Position numbers and translations under genes: made by a program. 64,000 nucleotides of DNA from Martinezella tropici (GTDB taxonomy: Bacteria > Pseudomonadota > Alphaproteobacteria > Rhizobiales > Rhizobiaceae), in contig JUHI01000025.1 of NCBI GenBank assembly GCA_000799755.1, forward strand, positions 28,859-92,858, written 5' to 3'. The notes beneath the pieces were generated by a model. That model saw only the letters and a list, made by a program, of their open reading frames with translations. It was not told the DNA's origin and ran no database searches. This document shows positions 35,988-45,259 of the stretch, one piece after another; the first letter of the stretch is position 1; every line of letters begins with the position of its first letter.

Positions 35988-37466
35988 CTATCGGCAATCC
36001 GGAGCTTGTGGCGGCAGTACGGGCTCGGCGAACGTGCGTTGCAATTTCCCCCAACCGGGATCATGCATATGGACCTGCAGACCAGCCCGCTCGACAAGCG
36101 CAAGCGCTTCGCGCTGGCCGAAATCGAGCGCCGCGTCGGTATCGACGGTCAACACCCTGCCAGCCTCCATCAGCACCTTACCGTCGACGATCACGGTATC
36201 GACATCGCTACCAAGTACCTGATGGACCAGGCGATGCACCGGCATCCAATTTGGCATCAGATGTGGCTTGCGCATGTCGACAATGGCAATATCCGCCTTC
36301 TTGCCGACCTCGAGCGAGCCAATCTCATGGTCCATGCCGATGACCTTGGCGGCATCGATGGTGATCATCTCGAAGATCTTGCCCGGCGGGAGCAGATAGC
36401 GATCATGATTATGCAGGATATGCTGGGTGGATTGAGCGATCCTTGCCGTCTGGAACATGTCGAAGTGCCGGCTCGGCGCGGCACCGTCGGAGGTGATCGC
36501 CAGCGGAATGCCTCGCGACATCATCTCAAGGATCGGCGTGGAGCGCCCGGGCGGCGCGTGGGTAACGTTCGTGCCGGTCTCTGCCAGGATATCCATCTCC
36601 TCATGCGAGATGCCCCAGCAATGCTGTAGATGAATATCAGGCCCGAGAAGCGCGTTTTCCTTGTCCTGGAATGCCATGCGGATCTGCCCGGCAAAGGCGT
36701 CGGAATGGATGCGCACGTTCCATTTGTGCGCCGTCTCCCGAACCCTGCGTGCCTGCAGCCGATCGTCTTTCGTTAGGTTCACGGCTTGGTCCGGGGTCGA
36801 GGCATTCGAGGGCTCGACGGACGGAACGATGGTAAAGGGAGTGAGGAACACCTTGATGCGTCCGCCCGCGCTGCCATCAAGCGCCTCGATCACGGTTTCC
36901 GAGCCTTCGATCATCTGCTCGAAGGTAACGTTGCGGCGCTCCGGCCTGCCGCTTTCCCATCGCGTGACGGGATGCGGCCAGGGCAGCCCGGAAGGGCCGA
37001 CGCAGACGATCTCGCGCAGGCCGATCTCGGTGTAGGCGCGCGCATGGTTGATGGCAAAGACGGGATCGTCGCTGCGGGGCATAGAGGTGATGATGCTGGC
37101 ACCCGTCGTCACGCCGGCGCGCAGCCGCTCAAGCCCCGACACAAGCCCATCCGCATACCAGAAGTCGCGCGTGATAAAGTGATAATAGGTCGGCGTGACC
37201 ACGCGCATCCATAGGCCGTTGGTATCGGCGGCAATGCTGCGGATAAGCGCATGACCGGCGTGGCCGTGGGCATCGATTAAGCCAGGGATAATCAATTTCC
37301 CGCGACAGTCGATCACCTTCTTGTCTGAATGACGCGGCATCAGTTCCTCAGCCGCACCGATATCAACGATCCTGTCTGCCGAGATCGCCAAAGCACCATC
37401 CTCTATGATGCGACGTTCTCCATCGACCGTGACGATCGTCCCATGCACAAGTAGCAAGCCCTCCAC
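35988..37466 (-). CDS. Amidohydrolase (TrzA/AtzA-like metal-dependent hydrolase)
   Basis: A 492-residue amidohydrolase with an intact metal site: PGLIDAHGHAGH (HxH, about residues 58-69), RIHSDAF, LQHCWGISHEE and SDGAAPSRHFD. The family includes N-heterocycle deaminases and chlorohydrolases. The start was set at GTG, preceded by the strong site GAGGGAGGGAAAG, nine codons inside the longest (TTG) frame. It is divergent from the binding-protein gene at 37623, with the ATTGTCGACAAT operator between them, so it belongs to the GntR regulon. Confidence 0.85.
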   Translation of the reverse strand: MEGLLLVHGTIVTVDGERRIIEDGALAISADRIVDIGAAEELMPRHSDKKVIDCRGKLIIPGLIDAHGHAGHALIRSIAADTNGLWMRVVTPTYYHFITRDFWYADGLVSGLERLRAGVTTGASIITSMPRSDDPVFAINHARAYTEIGLREIVCVGPSGLPWPHPVTRWESGRPERRNVTFEQMIEGSETVIEALDGSAGGRIKVFLTPFTIVPSVEPSNASTPDQAVNLTKDDRLQARRVRETAHKWNVRIHSDAFAGQIRMAFQDKENALLGPDIHLQHCWGISHEEMDILAETGTNVTHAPPGRSTPILEMMSRGIPLAITSDGAAPSRHFDMFQTARIAQSTQHILHNHDRYLLPPGKIFEMITIDAAKVIGMDHEIGSLEVGKKADIAIVDMRKPHLMPNWMPVHRLVHQVLGSDVDTVIVDGKVLMEAGRVLTVDTDAALDFGQREALALVERAGLQVHMHDPGWGKLQRTFAEPVLPPQAPDCR

Positions 37467-37527
37467 CTTTCCCTCCCTCGTTGCCGCAGCCAAAGTGGCG
37501 CCGATCTCGTTGAATTTTGGATACGAT

Positions 37528-37552
37528 AATTGTCGACAATTTAATTGACAAT
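37528..37552. promoter_or_regulatory. GntR operator, site A, with promoter
   Basis: AATTGTCGACAATT (37528-37541) is a perfect palindrome and ATTGACAAT follows at 37544-37552. The TTGACA within it plus GATACT 17 bases later form a plausible plus-strand promoter for the binding-protein gene. The same palindrome recurs at 39409 and, with one change, at 47013. Confidence 0.75.
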
Positions 37553-37622
37553 AGGAAAAGCTCCGCCGATACTCCGAGCAAATTGGGACTTAGGCCCATC
37601 AAATAACGAAGGGGAGGAACAG

Positions 37623-39188
37623 ATGCTTCGTTTCAAACAGATCGTCATTGCCGCATTGGCAGCCGCAGCCATCGCGGCGCCCGCCGACGCCGCCACACTG
37701 CGCTGGGGCAGCCGGGCGGATATCTATTCACTGGACCCGGATTCGGTCCCGTCCACCTCTAACCTCGCTTTCCTCAATCACATCTATGAGGGGCTCGTTC
37801 GCTACGATGCGAACTTCAAGATCGAGCCGGCGCTTGCCACTGACTGGAAGCTGATAGACAACAAGCACTGGCGCTTCACGCTGCGACAGGGCGTGAAGTT
37901 CCACAATGGCGCGGACTTTACCGCCGATGATGTCGTGGCGTCGTTCAAGCGCGCCGCCGACCCTTCATCGCCGCTGCGCGGCAACATCCCGCTTTATGTC
38001 GGCGTCCAGAAAGTCGACGACCACACGGTCGACATCGAAGTTTCCGCGCCGACCTCGCTTTTCCTGAACGACATCACCAACATCTTCATGTTCAACGCCC
38101 AATGGCTGAAGGACAATGATAGCGAGAAGCCGACCGATATCGCTTCGAAGGTCGAAGGCTTCACGACCATGCATACCAACGGCACCGGCCCGTTCAAGCT
38201 CGAAAGCCGCGTGCCCGACAGCAAGACGGTCCTCGTTGCCAATCCCGGCTGGTGGGACCAGAAGAAGCATAATCTCGACCGGATCGAGTTTGTGCCGATC
38301 GCCTCGGCTGCAACGCGTGTCGCAGCACTTCTCTCCGGCGAAATCGACTTCATCGATTCCGCGCCGATCCAGGATCTGCCGCGCCTGGAATCCATGCCTG
38401 ATATCATCGTGAAGAAGCGCACGGAATTGCGCACCGTCTTCATCGCCTTCAACCGCAAGGACAAGCTTGAGGATGGGCGCCCCAATCCCTTCAATGACTT
38501 GCGCGTTCGACAAGCCTTCGAGGCATCCATCGACCGTGACCTGATCAACAAGAAGGTGATGCGCGGTCTGGCCCGGCCTTCCGGCTCGCTCATCGCCCCC
38601 GAGATCTCCGGCTACGTCAAGGATCTCGACACCTACAACCAGGCCGATCCGAAGCTGGCACAGAAGCTTCTGGACGAAGCCGGCCAAAAAAACCTCGCCT
38701 TCACCTACATGTGCATGAACGACGAGAGCATCAACGAAGAGGATATCTGCTCTGGCGTTGCCAACATGCTGAAGCGCGGCGGTTTCCAGCCGAGCATCGA
38801 CATCGCTCCGCGTGCGGTACAAACGGCCAAGCGCAGCAACGGCAAGGCCGATGTCTTCAATCTGAGCTGGGCGAACGAACCGACGCTCGATGCCTATTCT
38901 CTCCTCTCGCAGGTCCTGTCGACGCGCAATGGCGCCATGGGCGTCTCCAACTATGGCGGCTGGTCGAACCCCGACCTCGACAAATTGGTGGCACAGGCAG
39001 CGCAGGAGCCGGACAACGAGAAGCGCTTGGCTCTCGAGGCACAGGCTCTCAAGATCGCCAAGGACCAGGCAATGCTCATCCCGCTGCATCAGCAGCCGAT
39101 CGCCTGGGCCGTGCTGAAGAAGGTCAAGAGCATCGATTTCCGCGCCGACAACAAGCCGCGCCTGTGGCTGACGCAGATGGCGGAATAG
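37623..39188 (+). CDS. Peptide-type ABC transporter binding protein (SBP family 5)
   Basis: A 521-residue exported binding protein with a signal peptide ending at ADAAT (about residue 24) and family-5 landmarks: YSLDPDSVPSTSNLAFLNHI, WRFTLRQGVKFHNGADFTAD (start about 87) and NDLRVRQAFEASIDRDLI. The start is the ATG after GGGGAGGAACAG; the frame extends 26 codons upstream through the operator. It is followed by a terminator, so it is expressed apart from the permease genes, though both share the operator type. Confidence 0.9.
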   Translation: MLRFKQIVIAALAAAAIAAPADAATLRWGSRADIYSLDPDSVPSTSNLAFLNHIYEGLVRYDANFKIEPALATDWKLIDNKHWRFTLRQGVKFHNGADFTADDVVASFKRAADPSSPLRGNIPLYVGVQKVDDHTVDIEVSAPTSLFLNDITNIFMFNAQWLKDNDSEKPTDIASKVEGFTTMHTNGTGPFKLESRVPDSKTVLVANPGWWDQKKHNLDRIEFVPIASAATRVAALLSGEIDFIDSAPIQDLPRLESMPDIIVKKRTELRTVFIAFNRKDKLEDGRPNPFNDLRVRQAFEASIDRDLINKKVMRGLARPSGSLIAPEISGYVKDLDTYNQADPKLAQKLLDEAGQKNLAFTYMCMNDESINEEDICSGVANMLKRGGFQPSIDIAPRAVQTAKRSNGKADVFNLSWANEPTLDAYSLLSQVLSTRNGAMGVSNYGGWSNPDLDKLVAQAAQEPDNEKRLALEAQALKIAKDQAMLIPLHQQPIAWAVLKKVKSIDFRADNKPRLWLTQMAE

Positions 39189-39216
39189 TCGTCGCCGCAT
39201 CCTTTTGCCGAACGAC

Positions 39217-39255
39217 GAAAAGAGCGCTTCGCAGATTGCGAGGCGCTTTTTCTTT
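39217..39255 (+). terminator. Intrinsic terminator after the binding-protein gene
   Basis: An imperfect stem pairs AGCGC-TCGC (39223-39232) with GCGA-GCGCT (39238-39247), followed by TTTTTCTTT. It lies 29 bases after the stop codon. Confidence 0.75.
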
Positions 39256-39646
39256 GAGTCGGCATTCCTCGATAAGAAGGCCGCAACCCTCCTGCTTACG
39301 ATACGGATGCCTGCCGCAGTTGAGTCCTCGCGAAGCGATGCTGCCTATGGCCGAATCTCCATCGGTCAGTTTGCGGAAGAGCCAGTTCGACAACATTGTG
39401 CAGCTAATATTGTCGACAATCGCGTTGACAAATTCGAAATTTCTGCGCTAATGGCGCACAGGGAGTGAGGGAGGTTTGCTCGCAGCGAACGACATCTGTT
39501 GCCGGTAGCGCGCATTCTCGCGGCTCGAAGCAACAGGGTTTTGCGCAATAGCGCTGCAGCCGTTCTTTCTTGATCCCCCAAGGAAATTTCGCCAACTCCT
39601 TCGTGCGCATATTTGCCGAAGGACGAAGCGAAGCTGAGAGGGTCTC
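39256..39646. promoter_or_regulatory. Intergenic regulatory region with GntR operator, site B
   Basis: This 391-base stretch has no convincing gene. It holds ATTGTCGACAAT at 39409-39420 and TTGACAA at 39425-39431. A promoter TTGACA-17/18 bp-TAATGG-like element follows and would drive the permease operon starting at 39647, leaving a leader of nearly 190 bases in which I recognise no structure. Confidence 0.65.
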
Positions 39647-40615
39647 ATGCTGGTTTTCATCATCAAGCGCCTCGGGAATGCAATCCTGGTGATGCTTGCC
39701 GTCGCGCTTCTGGCATTCCTGATCTTCCGGCTTGCCGGTGACCCTGTGGAGTTGATGGTGGGCGAGCAGACCTCGCAGGCGGATCGCGCCGCATTGCGCG
39801 AGAAGCTCGGCCTCAACGACAGTCTGCCGACCCAATATATCCGCTTCGTCGTCAATGCAGCGGAAGGCAATTTCGGCGTCTCCTATCGTAATGGTCAGAA
39901 GGTGCTGCCACTGATCGCCGAACGCTTCCCGGCCACGCTGGAACTCGTCTTCGTCGCAACGCTGATCTCGCTTATCGCGGGCATTCCTCTCGGCGTGCTC
40001 ACGGCCATCAAGCGCGGTAAATGGTATACCGAGGGGCTGCAGTTCCTGTCGATCATCGGGGTATCCCTGCCAAGCTTCGTCGTCGGCATCCTGCTCATCC
40101 TCGCCTTCTCCGTAAGCTTGGGCTGGCTGCCCGCCTTCGGGCGCGGCGATGTGGTGCAGATCGGCTGGTGGTCCACCGGCTTCCTGACGCCGTCGGGTCG
40201 CGCGGCACTGATCCTGCCATCGATCGCGCTCTCGCTCTATCAGATCACGCTGGTCATGCGCCTGGTGCGGGCCGAAATGCTGGAAGTGCTGCGCTCCGAC
40301 TACGTAAAATTCGCCCGCGCCCGCGGCATTCCACGCTGGCGTATCTATTTCCGCCATGCCCTGCGCAACTGTCTGATGCCGGTCGTCACCATGACGGCGA
40401 TGAATGTCGGCGCGCTGATCGCCTTTGCGTTGATCACCGAAACCGTGTTCCAGTGGCCCGGCATGGGCATGCTCTTCATCCAGGCCGTCACCTTCCTCGA
40501 TATTCCCGTGATGGCGGCCTATCTCTGCATCATCTCCTTCATCTTTGTCGTTCTCAACACGTTGGTGGACATCGCCTATGCGGTGATCGATCCCCGCCTG
40601 CGCACCGCACGCTGA
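39647..40615 (+). CDS. Peptide-type ABC permease (DppB-like)
   Basis: A 322-residue permease with six predicted helices and the family motifs GDPVELMVGEQTSQADRAAL (start about residue 27) and the EAA loop (FARARGIPRWRIYFRHALRN). It has GAGAGGG upstream of its ATG. It is the first gene of the operon 39647-46233. Confidence 0.92.
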   Translation: MLVFIIKRLGNAILVMLAVALLAFLIFRLAGDPVELMVGEQTSQADRAALREKLGLNDSLPTQYIRFVVNAAEGNFGVSYRNGQKVLPLIAERFPATLELVFVATLISLIAGIPLGVLTAIKRGKWYTEGLQFLSIIGVSLPSFVVGILLILAFSVSLGWLPAFGRGDVVQIGWWSTGFLTPSGRAALILPSIALSLYQITLVMRLVRAEMLEVLRSDYVKFARARGIPRWRIYFRHALRNCLMPVVTMTAMNVGALIAFALITETVFQWPGMGMLFIQAVTFLDIPVMAAYLCIISFIFVVLNTLVDIAYAVIDPRLRTAR

Positions 40616-40635
40616 TCGAAACCAGGAGCCGCTCG

Positions 40636-41595
40636 ATGACCATGGAACTCTCAGACATTTCGAAGCCGGAAAAGCCCTCGCGTCCGCCGCTCTTCAAGCG
40701 CCTTCGCAACAGCGATCTCTGGTGGTCCTTCACGCATAGCAAGGCAGCGATCATCGGTGCCGTCGTGCTTGCAATCTTGATCCTGACCGCCGTCTTCGCG
40801 CCGCTGATCGCGCCGCAGAACCCCTATGACGGGGCGCAGCTCGACATGTGGAAGGCCGAATTGCCGCCGATCTGGCGAGATGGCGGCGAAATGCCCTATC
40901 TGCTCGGCACAGATACGCAAGGGCGCGACATGCTGTCGGCCATTCTCTATGGCACGCGCATCTCGATCGTCATCGGCATTGCCTCGGTTGCGCTATCGCT
41001 GGCGATCGGCATGATCGCCGGCCTGGTTGCCGGCTTCTTCGGCGGCTTCATCGACAATCTGCTGATGCGCATCGGCGATGTCATGCTCTCCATCCCCACC
41101 ATCCTCGTCGCCATTCTCGTCTCCACCGTCGTACGACAGATGCTGCCGGAGAACCTGCGTGAAATCGGCGCGTCAGCCGTTCTCGTCTTTGCGATCGCGC
41201 TATCGAGCTGGGTGCAATATGCCCGCACGGTGCGGGCGCAGGCGATCGTCGAAGCCGGCAAGGACTATGTGCAGGCGGCGAGGCTAATCGGCGTGCCGGC
41301 GCGCCGCATCATGGCCAAGCACATCCTGCCCAACACGTTGACGCCGATCATGGTCGCAGCGACGCTCAACTTCGGCATGGCGATCCTGACCGAGGCGACA
41401 CTCTCCTTCCTTGGTATCGGCATGCCGCCGAGCCAGCCATCGCTCGGCACGCTCATCCGCATCGGCAACCAGTTCCTGTTTGCCGGTTCCTGGTGGATCG
41501 TGCTGTTCCCCGTCATTCAACTCTGTCTGCTCGTCGTCGCCGTCAATCTGCTCGGCGACTGGCTGCGCGACGCTCTCAATCCGAAACTGAGGTAA
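40636..41595 (+). CDS. Peptide-type ABC permease (DppC-like)
   Basis: A 319-residue permease with an N-terminal cytoplasmic tail, then about six helices, the motif LLGTDTQGRDMLSAILYGTR and the EAA loop (QAARLIGVPARRIMAKHILP). The start is the ATG after AGGAGCCGCTCG; the open frame continues upstream through the DppB-like gene in another frame. Four bases separate it from the next gene. Confidence 0.92.
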   Translation: MTMELSDISKPEKPSRPPLFKRLRNSDLWWSFTHSKAAIIGAVVLAILILTAVFAPLIAPQNPYDGAQLDMWKAELPPIWRDGGEMPYLLGTDTQGRDMLSAILYGTRISIVIGIASVALSLAIGMIAGLVAGFFGGFIDNLLMRIGDVMLSIPTILVAILVSTVVRQMLPENLREIGASAVLVFAIALSSWVQYARTVRAQAIVEAGKDYVQAARLIGVPARRIMAKHILPNTLTPIMVAATLNFGMAILTEATLSFLGIGMPPSQPSLGTLIRIGNQFLFAGSWWIVLFPVIQLCLLVVAVNLLGDWLRDALNPKLR

Positions 41596-41599
41596 GTTC

Positions 41600-42793
41600 A
41601 TGACCAATCTTCTGCTGCGCAATGTCCGGCCCATGGCTGGCGAAACCTGCGACATCTTGATCCGCGACGGGAAGATTGCCGGCTTCGGAAAGTTCGAGGC
41701 CGAGCCGGGCATGGCCGTCGAAGACGGTGGGAATGCCATTGCGGCGCCGGGCCTGATCGACGCCCATACTCATCTCGACAAGACCACTTGGGGCATGCCG
41801 TGGCATGTGAACAACCGCGCCGCGATCTTGCGCGAGCGCATCGACTTCGAACGCGAGCATCGCCTGGAAATCGGCATCGACCCGCATCGCCAGTCCATGC
41901 GCCATGCAATCGGTCTTGCAGCGCATGGGGCCAGCCACATTCGCAGCCATGTCGATATCGACCCAACCCACGGCTTGCGATTGGTCGAGGGCGTATGGGA
42001 AACAAAAGAGAAGCTCCGGGGCATTATCGATATCGAGATCGTCGCTTTCCCGCAATCCGGCGTCATGGTCATGCCGGGCACGGTGGAGTTGCTTGACGAA
42101 GCGCTGCGCCGGGGATGCGAAGTACTCGGCGGTATCGACCCCTGCGGCATCGACCGCGATCCCAAGGGCCAGCTCGATATCCTGTTTGCCCTTGCCACCA
42201 AGCACGGCGTTGCAATCGACATCCATCTGCATGAAGCCGGCGAACTCGGCGCCTTCACGATGGAGCTGATGTTCGAGCGCATCCGCGCCAACGGCATGCA
42301 GGGCAAGGTCGCCATCAGCCACGCCTTCGCGCTCGGCATGAACGACTATCTGCGCGTCGGCAAGCTGATCGACGAGATCGCCAAGCTCGACGTGGCGATC
42401 GTGACGACCGGCGCGCCTTCAGCGGCCGTGCCTTCTATCATGCGCCTCAAGGAAGCAGGCGTGCGCGTTGCCGGTGGTTGCGACGGTATCCGCGACACCT
42501 GGGGTCCGTGGGGCCAGCCCGATATGCTCGATCGCGCACAGATCATCGGCATGAAGAATGGCCTGCGGTCGGACCGCGATCTGGAACATGTACTGCACAT
42601 CGTCTCGCAGGGCGGTGCCGACGTCATGGAGCTTGAGAATTATGGGCTGAAGGTCGGTTGCGATGCCGATCTCACCCTGCTGGTCGGTCAGACGCTGGCG
42701 CATGCCGTGGTCGAGGTCGCACCGCGCCCGCTGGTCGTGAAGCGTGGCCGTGTGGTCGCCCGCCAGGGCCAGGCCGTGGTGGAGATGCCATGA
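41600..42793 (+). CDS. Cytosine deaminase-like amidohydrolase
   Basis: A 397-residue amidohydrolase of the CodA class, with APGLIDAHTHLDKT (HxH, about residues 50-63), IHLHEAGE (about 213-220), SHAFALG (His about 239) and GCDGIRDTWGPW, where the catalytic Asp lies in a CodA-like DxxxDxW context. CodA-class enzymes deaminate cytosine, isoguanine, creatinine-like or other cyclic amidine substrates. It overlaps the next amidohydrolase gene by ATGA. In this operon it is the best candidate for the first ring-modifying step. Confidence 0.88.
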   Translation: MTNLLLRNVRPMAGETCDILIRDGKIAGFGKFEAEPGMAVEDGGNAIAAPGLIDAHTHLDKTTWGMPWHVNNRAAILRERIDFEREHRLEIGIDPHRQSMRHAIGLAAHGASHIRSHVDIDPTHGLRLVEGVWETKEKLRGIIDIEIVAFPQSGVMVMPGTVELLDEALRRGCEVLGGIDPCGIDRDPKGQLDILFALATKHGVAIDIHLHEAGELGAFTMELMFERIRANGMQGKVAISHAFALGMNDYLRVGKLIDEIAKLDVAIVTTGAPSAAVPSIMRLKEAGVRVAGGCDGIRDTWGPWGQPDMLDRAQIIGMKNGLRSDRDLEHVLHIVSQGGADVMELENYGLKVGCDADLTLLVGQTLAHAVVEVAPRPLVVKRGRVVARQGQAVVEMP

Positions 42794-44283
42794 TGGCGGG
42801 GGATTTCGCTGATCTTTCACTCGGGTGCCGGCCGGAAGGCCGGACCCTGGTGACGGCGAGCTGGGTGGTCGGCCATAAGGATGACGGTCACACGCTGCTG
42901 CGTAACGGTCAGGTCGTCTTTGAGAATGGCGCCATTCTTTTCGTCGGCCATAACTTCCCCGGCAAGGTGGCGCGCCGCATCGATTTCGGCAACGCTCTCA
43001 TCAGCCCAGGCCTGATCGACCTCGATGCGCTTTCCGATCTCGACACGACGATCCTCGGCATCGACAACCATCCCGGCTGGGCCAAAGGCCGCGTCTGGCC
43101 GCGCTCCTATGTGGAGGCAGGCCCCTACGAGATGTATTCACAGCAAGAATTGGCCTTCCAGAAGCGCTTTGCTTTCGGCCAGCTGTTGTTGAACGGCATT
43201 ACGACCGCAGCGCCCATCGCATCGCTCTTCTATCGCGAATGGGGCGAGACCGTCGCCGAATTCGATGCGGCGGCGGAAGCTGCCGGTGATCTCGGCTTGC
43301 GCGTCTATCTCAGCCCCGCCTATCGTTCCGGCGGCATGGTGCTGGAGACGCCGGGCAAGATGGTGCCCGTATTCGATGAAGAGCGCGGGTTCCAGGGCCT
43401 GAGGGACGCCATCACCTACATCGAGCGGCAGCAAGGTGCGCATGGGGATCTGGTGCGCGGCATGCTGGCGCCCGATCGCGTCGAGACGTCGACCCTTGCC
43501 CTCCTGCAACGCACCGATGCGGCTGCGCAGGATCTCTGCTGCAAGTTCCGCCTGCATATGGCGCAGGGCACAATGGAGGTGGACACCGTACGGAGGCTGC
43601 ACGGTTCGACGGCGCCCGTCTGGCTTGCCAAGAACAAGCTCTTGAGCGAGCGGCTGATCGCGCCGCATGCCACCAACGCGACCGAGGAGGATCTTGGGCT
43701 TTACGCCGAGCACGGCGTTTCCATCGTTCACTGTCCGCTCGTCTCAGCACGCAGCGGCTCGACGCTCAACTCTTTCTCGAAATGCCGCCGGCAGGGCATC
43801 AATATCGCCATGGGAACGGATACGTCGCCGCCCGATATGCTGATGAACCTGCTCGTCGGCCTCATCACCTGCCGCATCAACGATCACGCGCCCGACAAGG
43901 TACGCAGTGCCGATCTCTTCGACGCGGCCACGCTTGGCGGCGCCCGCGCGCTCGGCCGCTCCGATCTTGGGCATCTTTCGCCTGGCGCACGCGCCGACAT
44001 CGCCGTCTTCGATCTCGGCGACGCGATCATGGCACCATCGGTCGATCCGATCACGACCCTCGTAACCGGCGGTTCAGGCAAGGCAACCCGCGCGGTCTTC
44101 GTCGATGGCCGCCTCTCGATGCTGGATCGCCAGCTGGCGAACTTCGACATGGACAAGGCACGCGAGCAGGCACAGGCGCAATATGACCGGCTGATCGCCA
44201 AATATCCCGAGCGCAGTTGGAACCACCCGCCTGTTTCCGACATCTTCCCGCCCAGCTATCCGATCGAGGCAGACCATGGTTGA
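42790..44283 (+). CDS. Amidohydrolase-family protein lacking the HxH metal motif
   Basis: A 497-residue chlorohydrolase/AtzA-like protein. Later superfamily ligands are visible (FRLHMAQG, LIAPHATNAT, VHCPLVSAR, GTDTSPPDM), but the first-strand HxH is replaced: the segment reads PGLIDLDALSDLD (about residues 73-85), with Asp and Leu where the two His belong. Catalysis with one altered metal site, or a non-catalytic role, is possible. The start is the ATG overlapping the upstream stop, with GGTGGAG before it; a second ATG follows directly. Confidence 0.85.
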   Translation: MMAGDFADLSLGCRPEGRTLVTASWVVGHKDDGHTLLRNGQVVFENGAILFVGHNFPGKVARRIDFGNALISPGLIDLDALSDLDTTILGIDNHPGWAKGRVWPRSYVEAGPYEMYSQQELAFQKRFAFGQLLLNGITTAAPIASLFYREWGETVAEFDAAAEAAGDLGLRVYLSPAYRSGGMVLETPGKMVPVFDEERGFQGLRDAITYIERQQGAHGDLVRGMLAPDRVETSTLALLQRTDAAAQDLCCKFRLHMAQGTMEVDTVRRLHGSTAPVWLAKNKLLSERLIAPHATNATEEDLGLYAEHGVSIVHCPLVSARSGSTLNSFSKCRRQGINIAMGTDTSPPDMLMNLLVGLITCRINDHAPDKVRSADLFDAATLGGARALGRSDLGHLSPGARADIAVFDLGDAIMAPSVDPITTLVTGGSGKATRAVFVDGRLSMLDRQLANFDMDKAREQAQAQYDRLIAKYPERSWNHPPVSDIFPPSYPIEADHG

Positions 44284-45259
44284 GGCACAGCAGCCGGTTA
44301 TCGACGTTCGAAACCTCAAGGTGGAATTTCCGAACCGCCGCGGCACGGTCACGGCGCTGTCGGATGTCAGCCTTACCATCCGCCCGGGCGAGATCCTTGG
44401 TGTCGTCGGCGAATCCGGCGCGGGCAAGTCGATGACCGGGCTTGCCATCCAGGGTCTGCTCGAGCGTCCCGGCCGCATCGCCGGCGGCGAAATCTGGCTC
44501 GGCAACCGGCGGATCGATACTCTCGACGACCGGGCAATGCAGCATATTCGCGGCCGCGAGATCGGCGCGATCTTCCAGGACCCGCTCACCTCGCTGAACC
44601 CGCTTTTCACGGTCGGAGCACAATTGACGGAAACGATCCGGCAGCATCTGCCGCTCGGCAAGGTCGAAGCACGTGCCCGCGCCGTCCAGCTGCTGCGCGA
44701 TGTTGGCATCCCTTCGCCGGACGAACGGGTCAATCACTATCCGCATCAGTTCTCCGGCGGCATGCGCCAACGCGTCGTCATCGCACTTGCGCTCGCAGCC
44801 TCGCCGAAGTTGATCATCGCGGACGAGCCGACAACGGCGCTCGATGTCTCGATCCAGGCGCAGATCATTTCGCTGCTTCGCAGGCTCTGCAAAGAGAAGC
44901 AGGCAGCCGTCATGCTGGTGACGCACGATATGGGCGTCATTGCCGAGGCCGCGGACCGCGTCGCCGTCATGTATGCCGGTCGTCTGATCGAGATCGGCTC
45001 GGTGGAGCAGGTGCTGCACGCGCCGCGCCATCCCTATACACAAGGGCTGATGGCCTCCATTCCCTCGCTCGGCGCCCGCGTCGAGAAGCTGAACCAGATC
45101 GACGGCTCAATGCCTCGGCTGGACGCCATTCCGAACGGTTGCGCCTTCAATCCGCGCTGCAGGTCCACCGGCCCGCGCTGCCTGCGCGAGCGGCCGGAAC
45201 TGATCTCGACTGCCGACGGCGCAAGCGCCTGCTGGCTCAACGCGGGAGGCACCGCATGA
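44276..45259 (+). CDS. Peptide-type ABC ATPase (DppD-like)
   Basis: A 327-residue ATPase with Walker A GESGAGKS (about residues 44-51), Q-loop AIFQDPLTSLNP, signature FSGGMRQR, Walker B IIADEPTTALD and the C-terminal oligopeptide-transporter Cys domain (CAFNPRCRSTGPRC, about 288-301). It overlaps the amidohydrolase gene by eight bases and the next ATPase by ATGA. Confidence 0.93.
   Translation: MVEAQQPVIDVRNLKVEFPNRRGTVTALSDVSLTIRPGEILGVVGESGAGKSMTGLAIQGLLERPGRIAGGEIWLGNRRIDTLDDRAMQHIRGREIGAIFQDPLTSLNPLFTVGAQLTETIRQHLPLGKVEARARAVQLLRDVGIPSPDERVNHYPHQFSGGMRQRVVIALALAASPKLIIADEPTTALDVSIQAQIISLLRRLCKEKQAAVMLVTHDMGVIAEAADRVAVMYAGRLIEIGSVEQVLHAPRHPYTQGLMASIPSLGARVEKLNQIDGSMPRLDAIPNGCAFNPRCRSTGPRCLRERPELISTADGASACWLNAGGTA

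Noticed and set aside
39205..39468. 87-codon plus-strand open frame after the binding-protein gene
   Set aside because: It contains the terminator hairpin and the GntR operator and has no recognisable motif.
40021..41595. 524-residue open frame including the DppC-like permease
   Set aside because: The upstream part overlaps the DppB-like gene in another frame; the ATG at 40636 has a good ribosome binding site.
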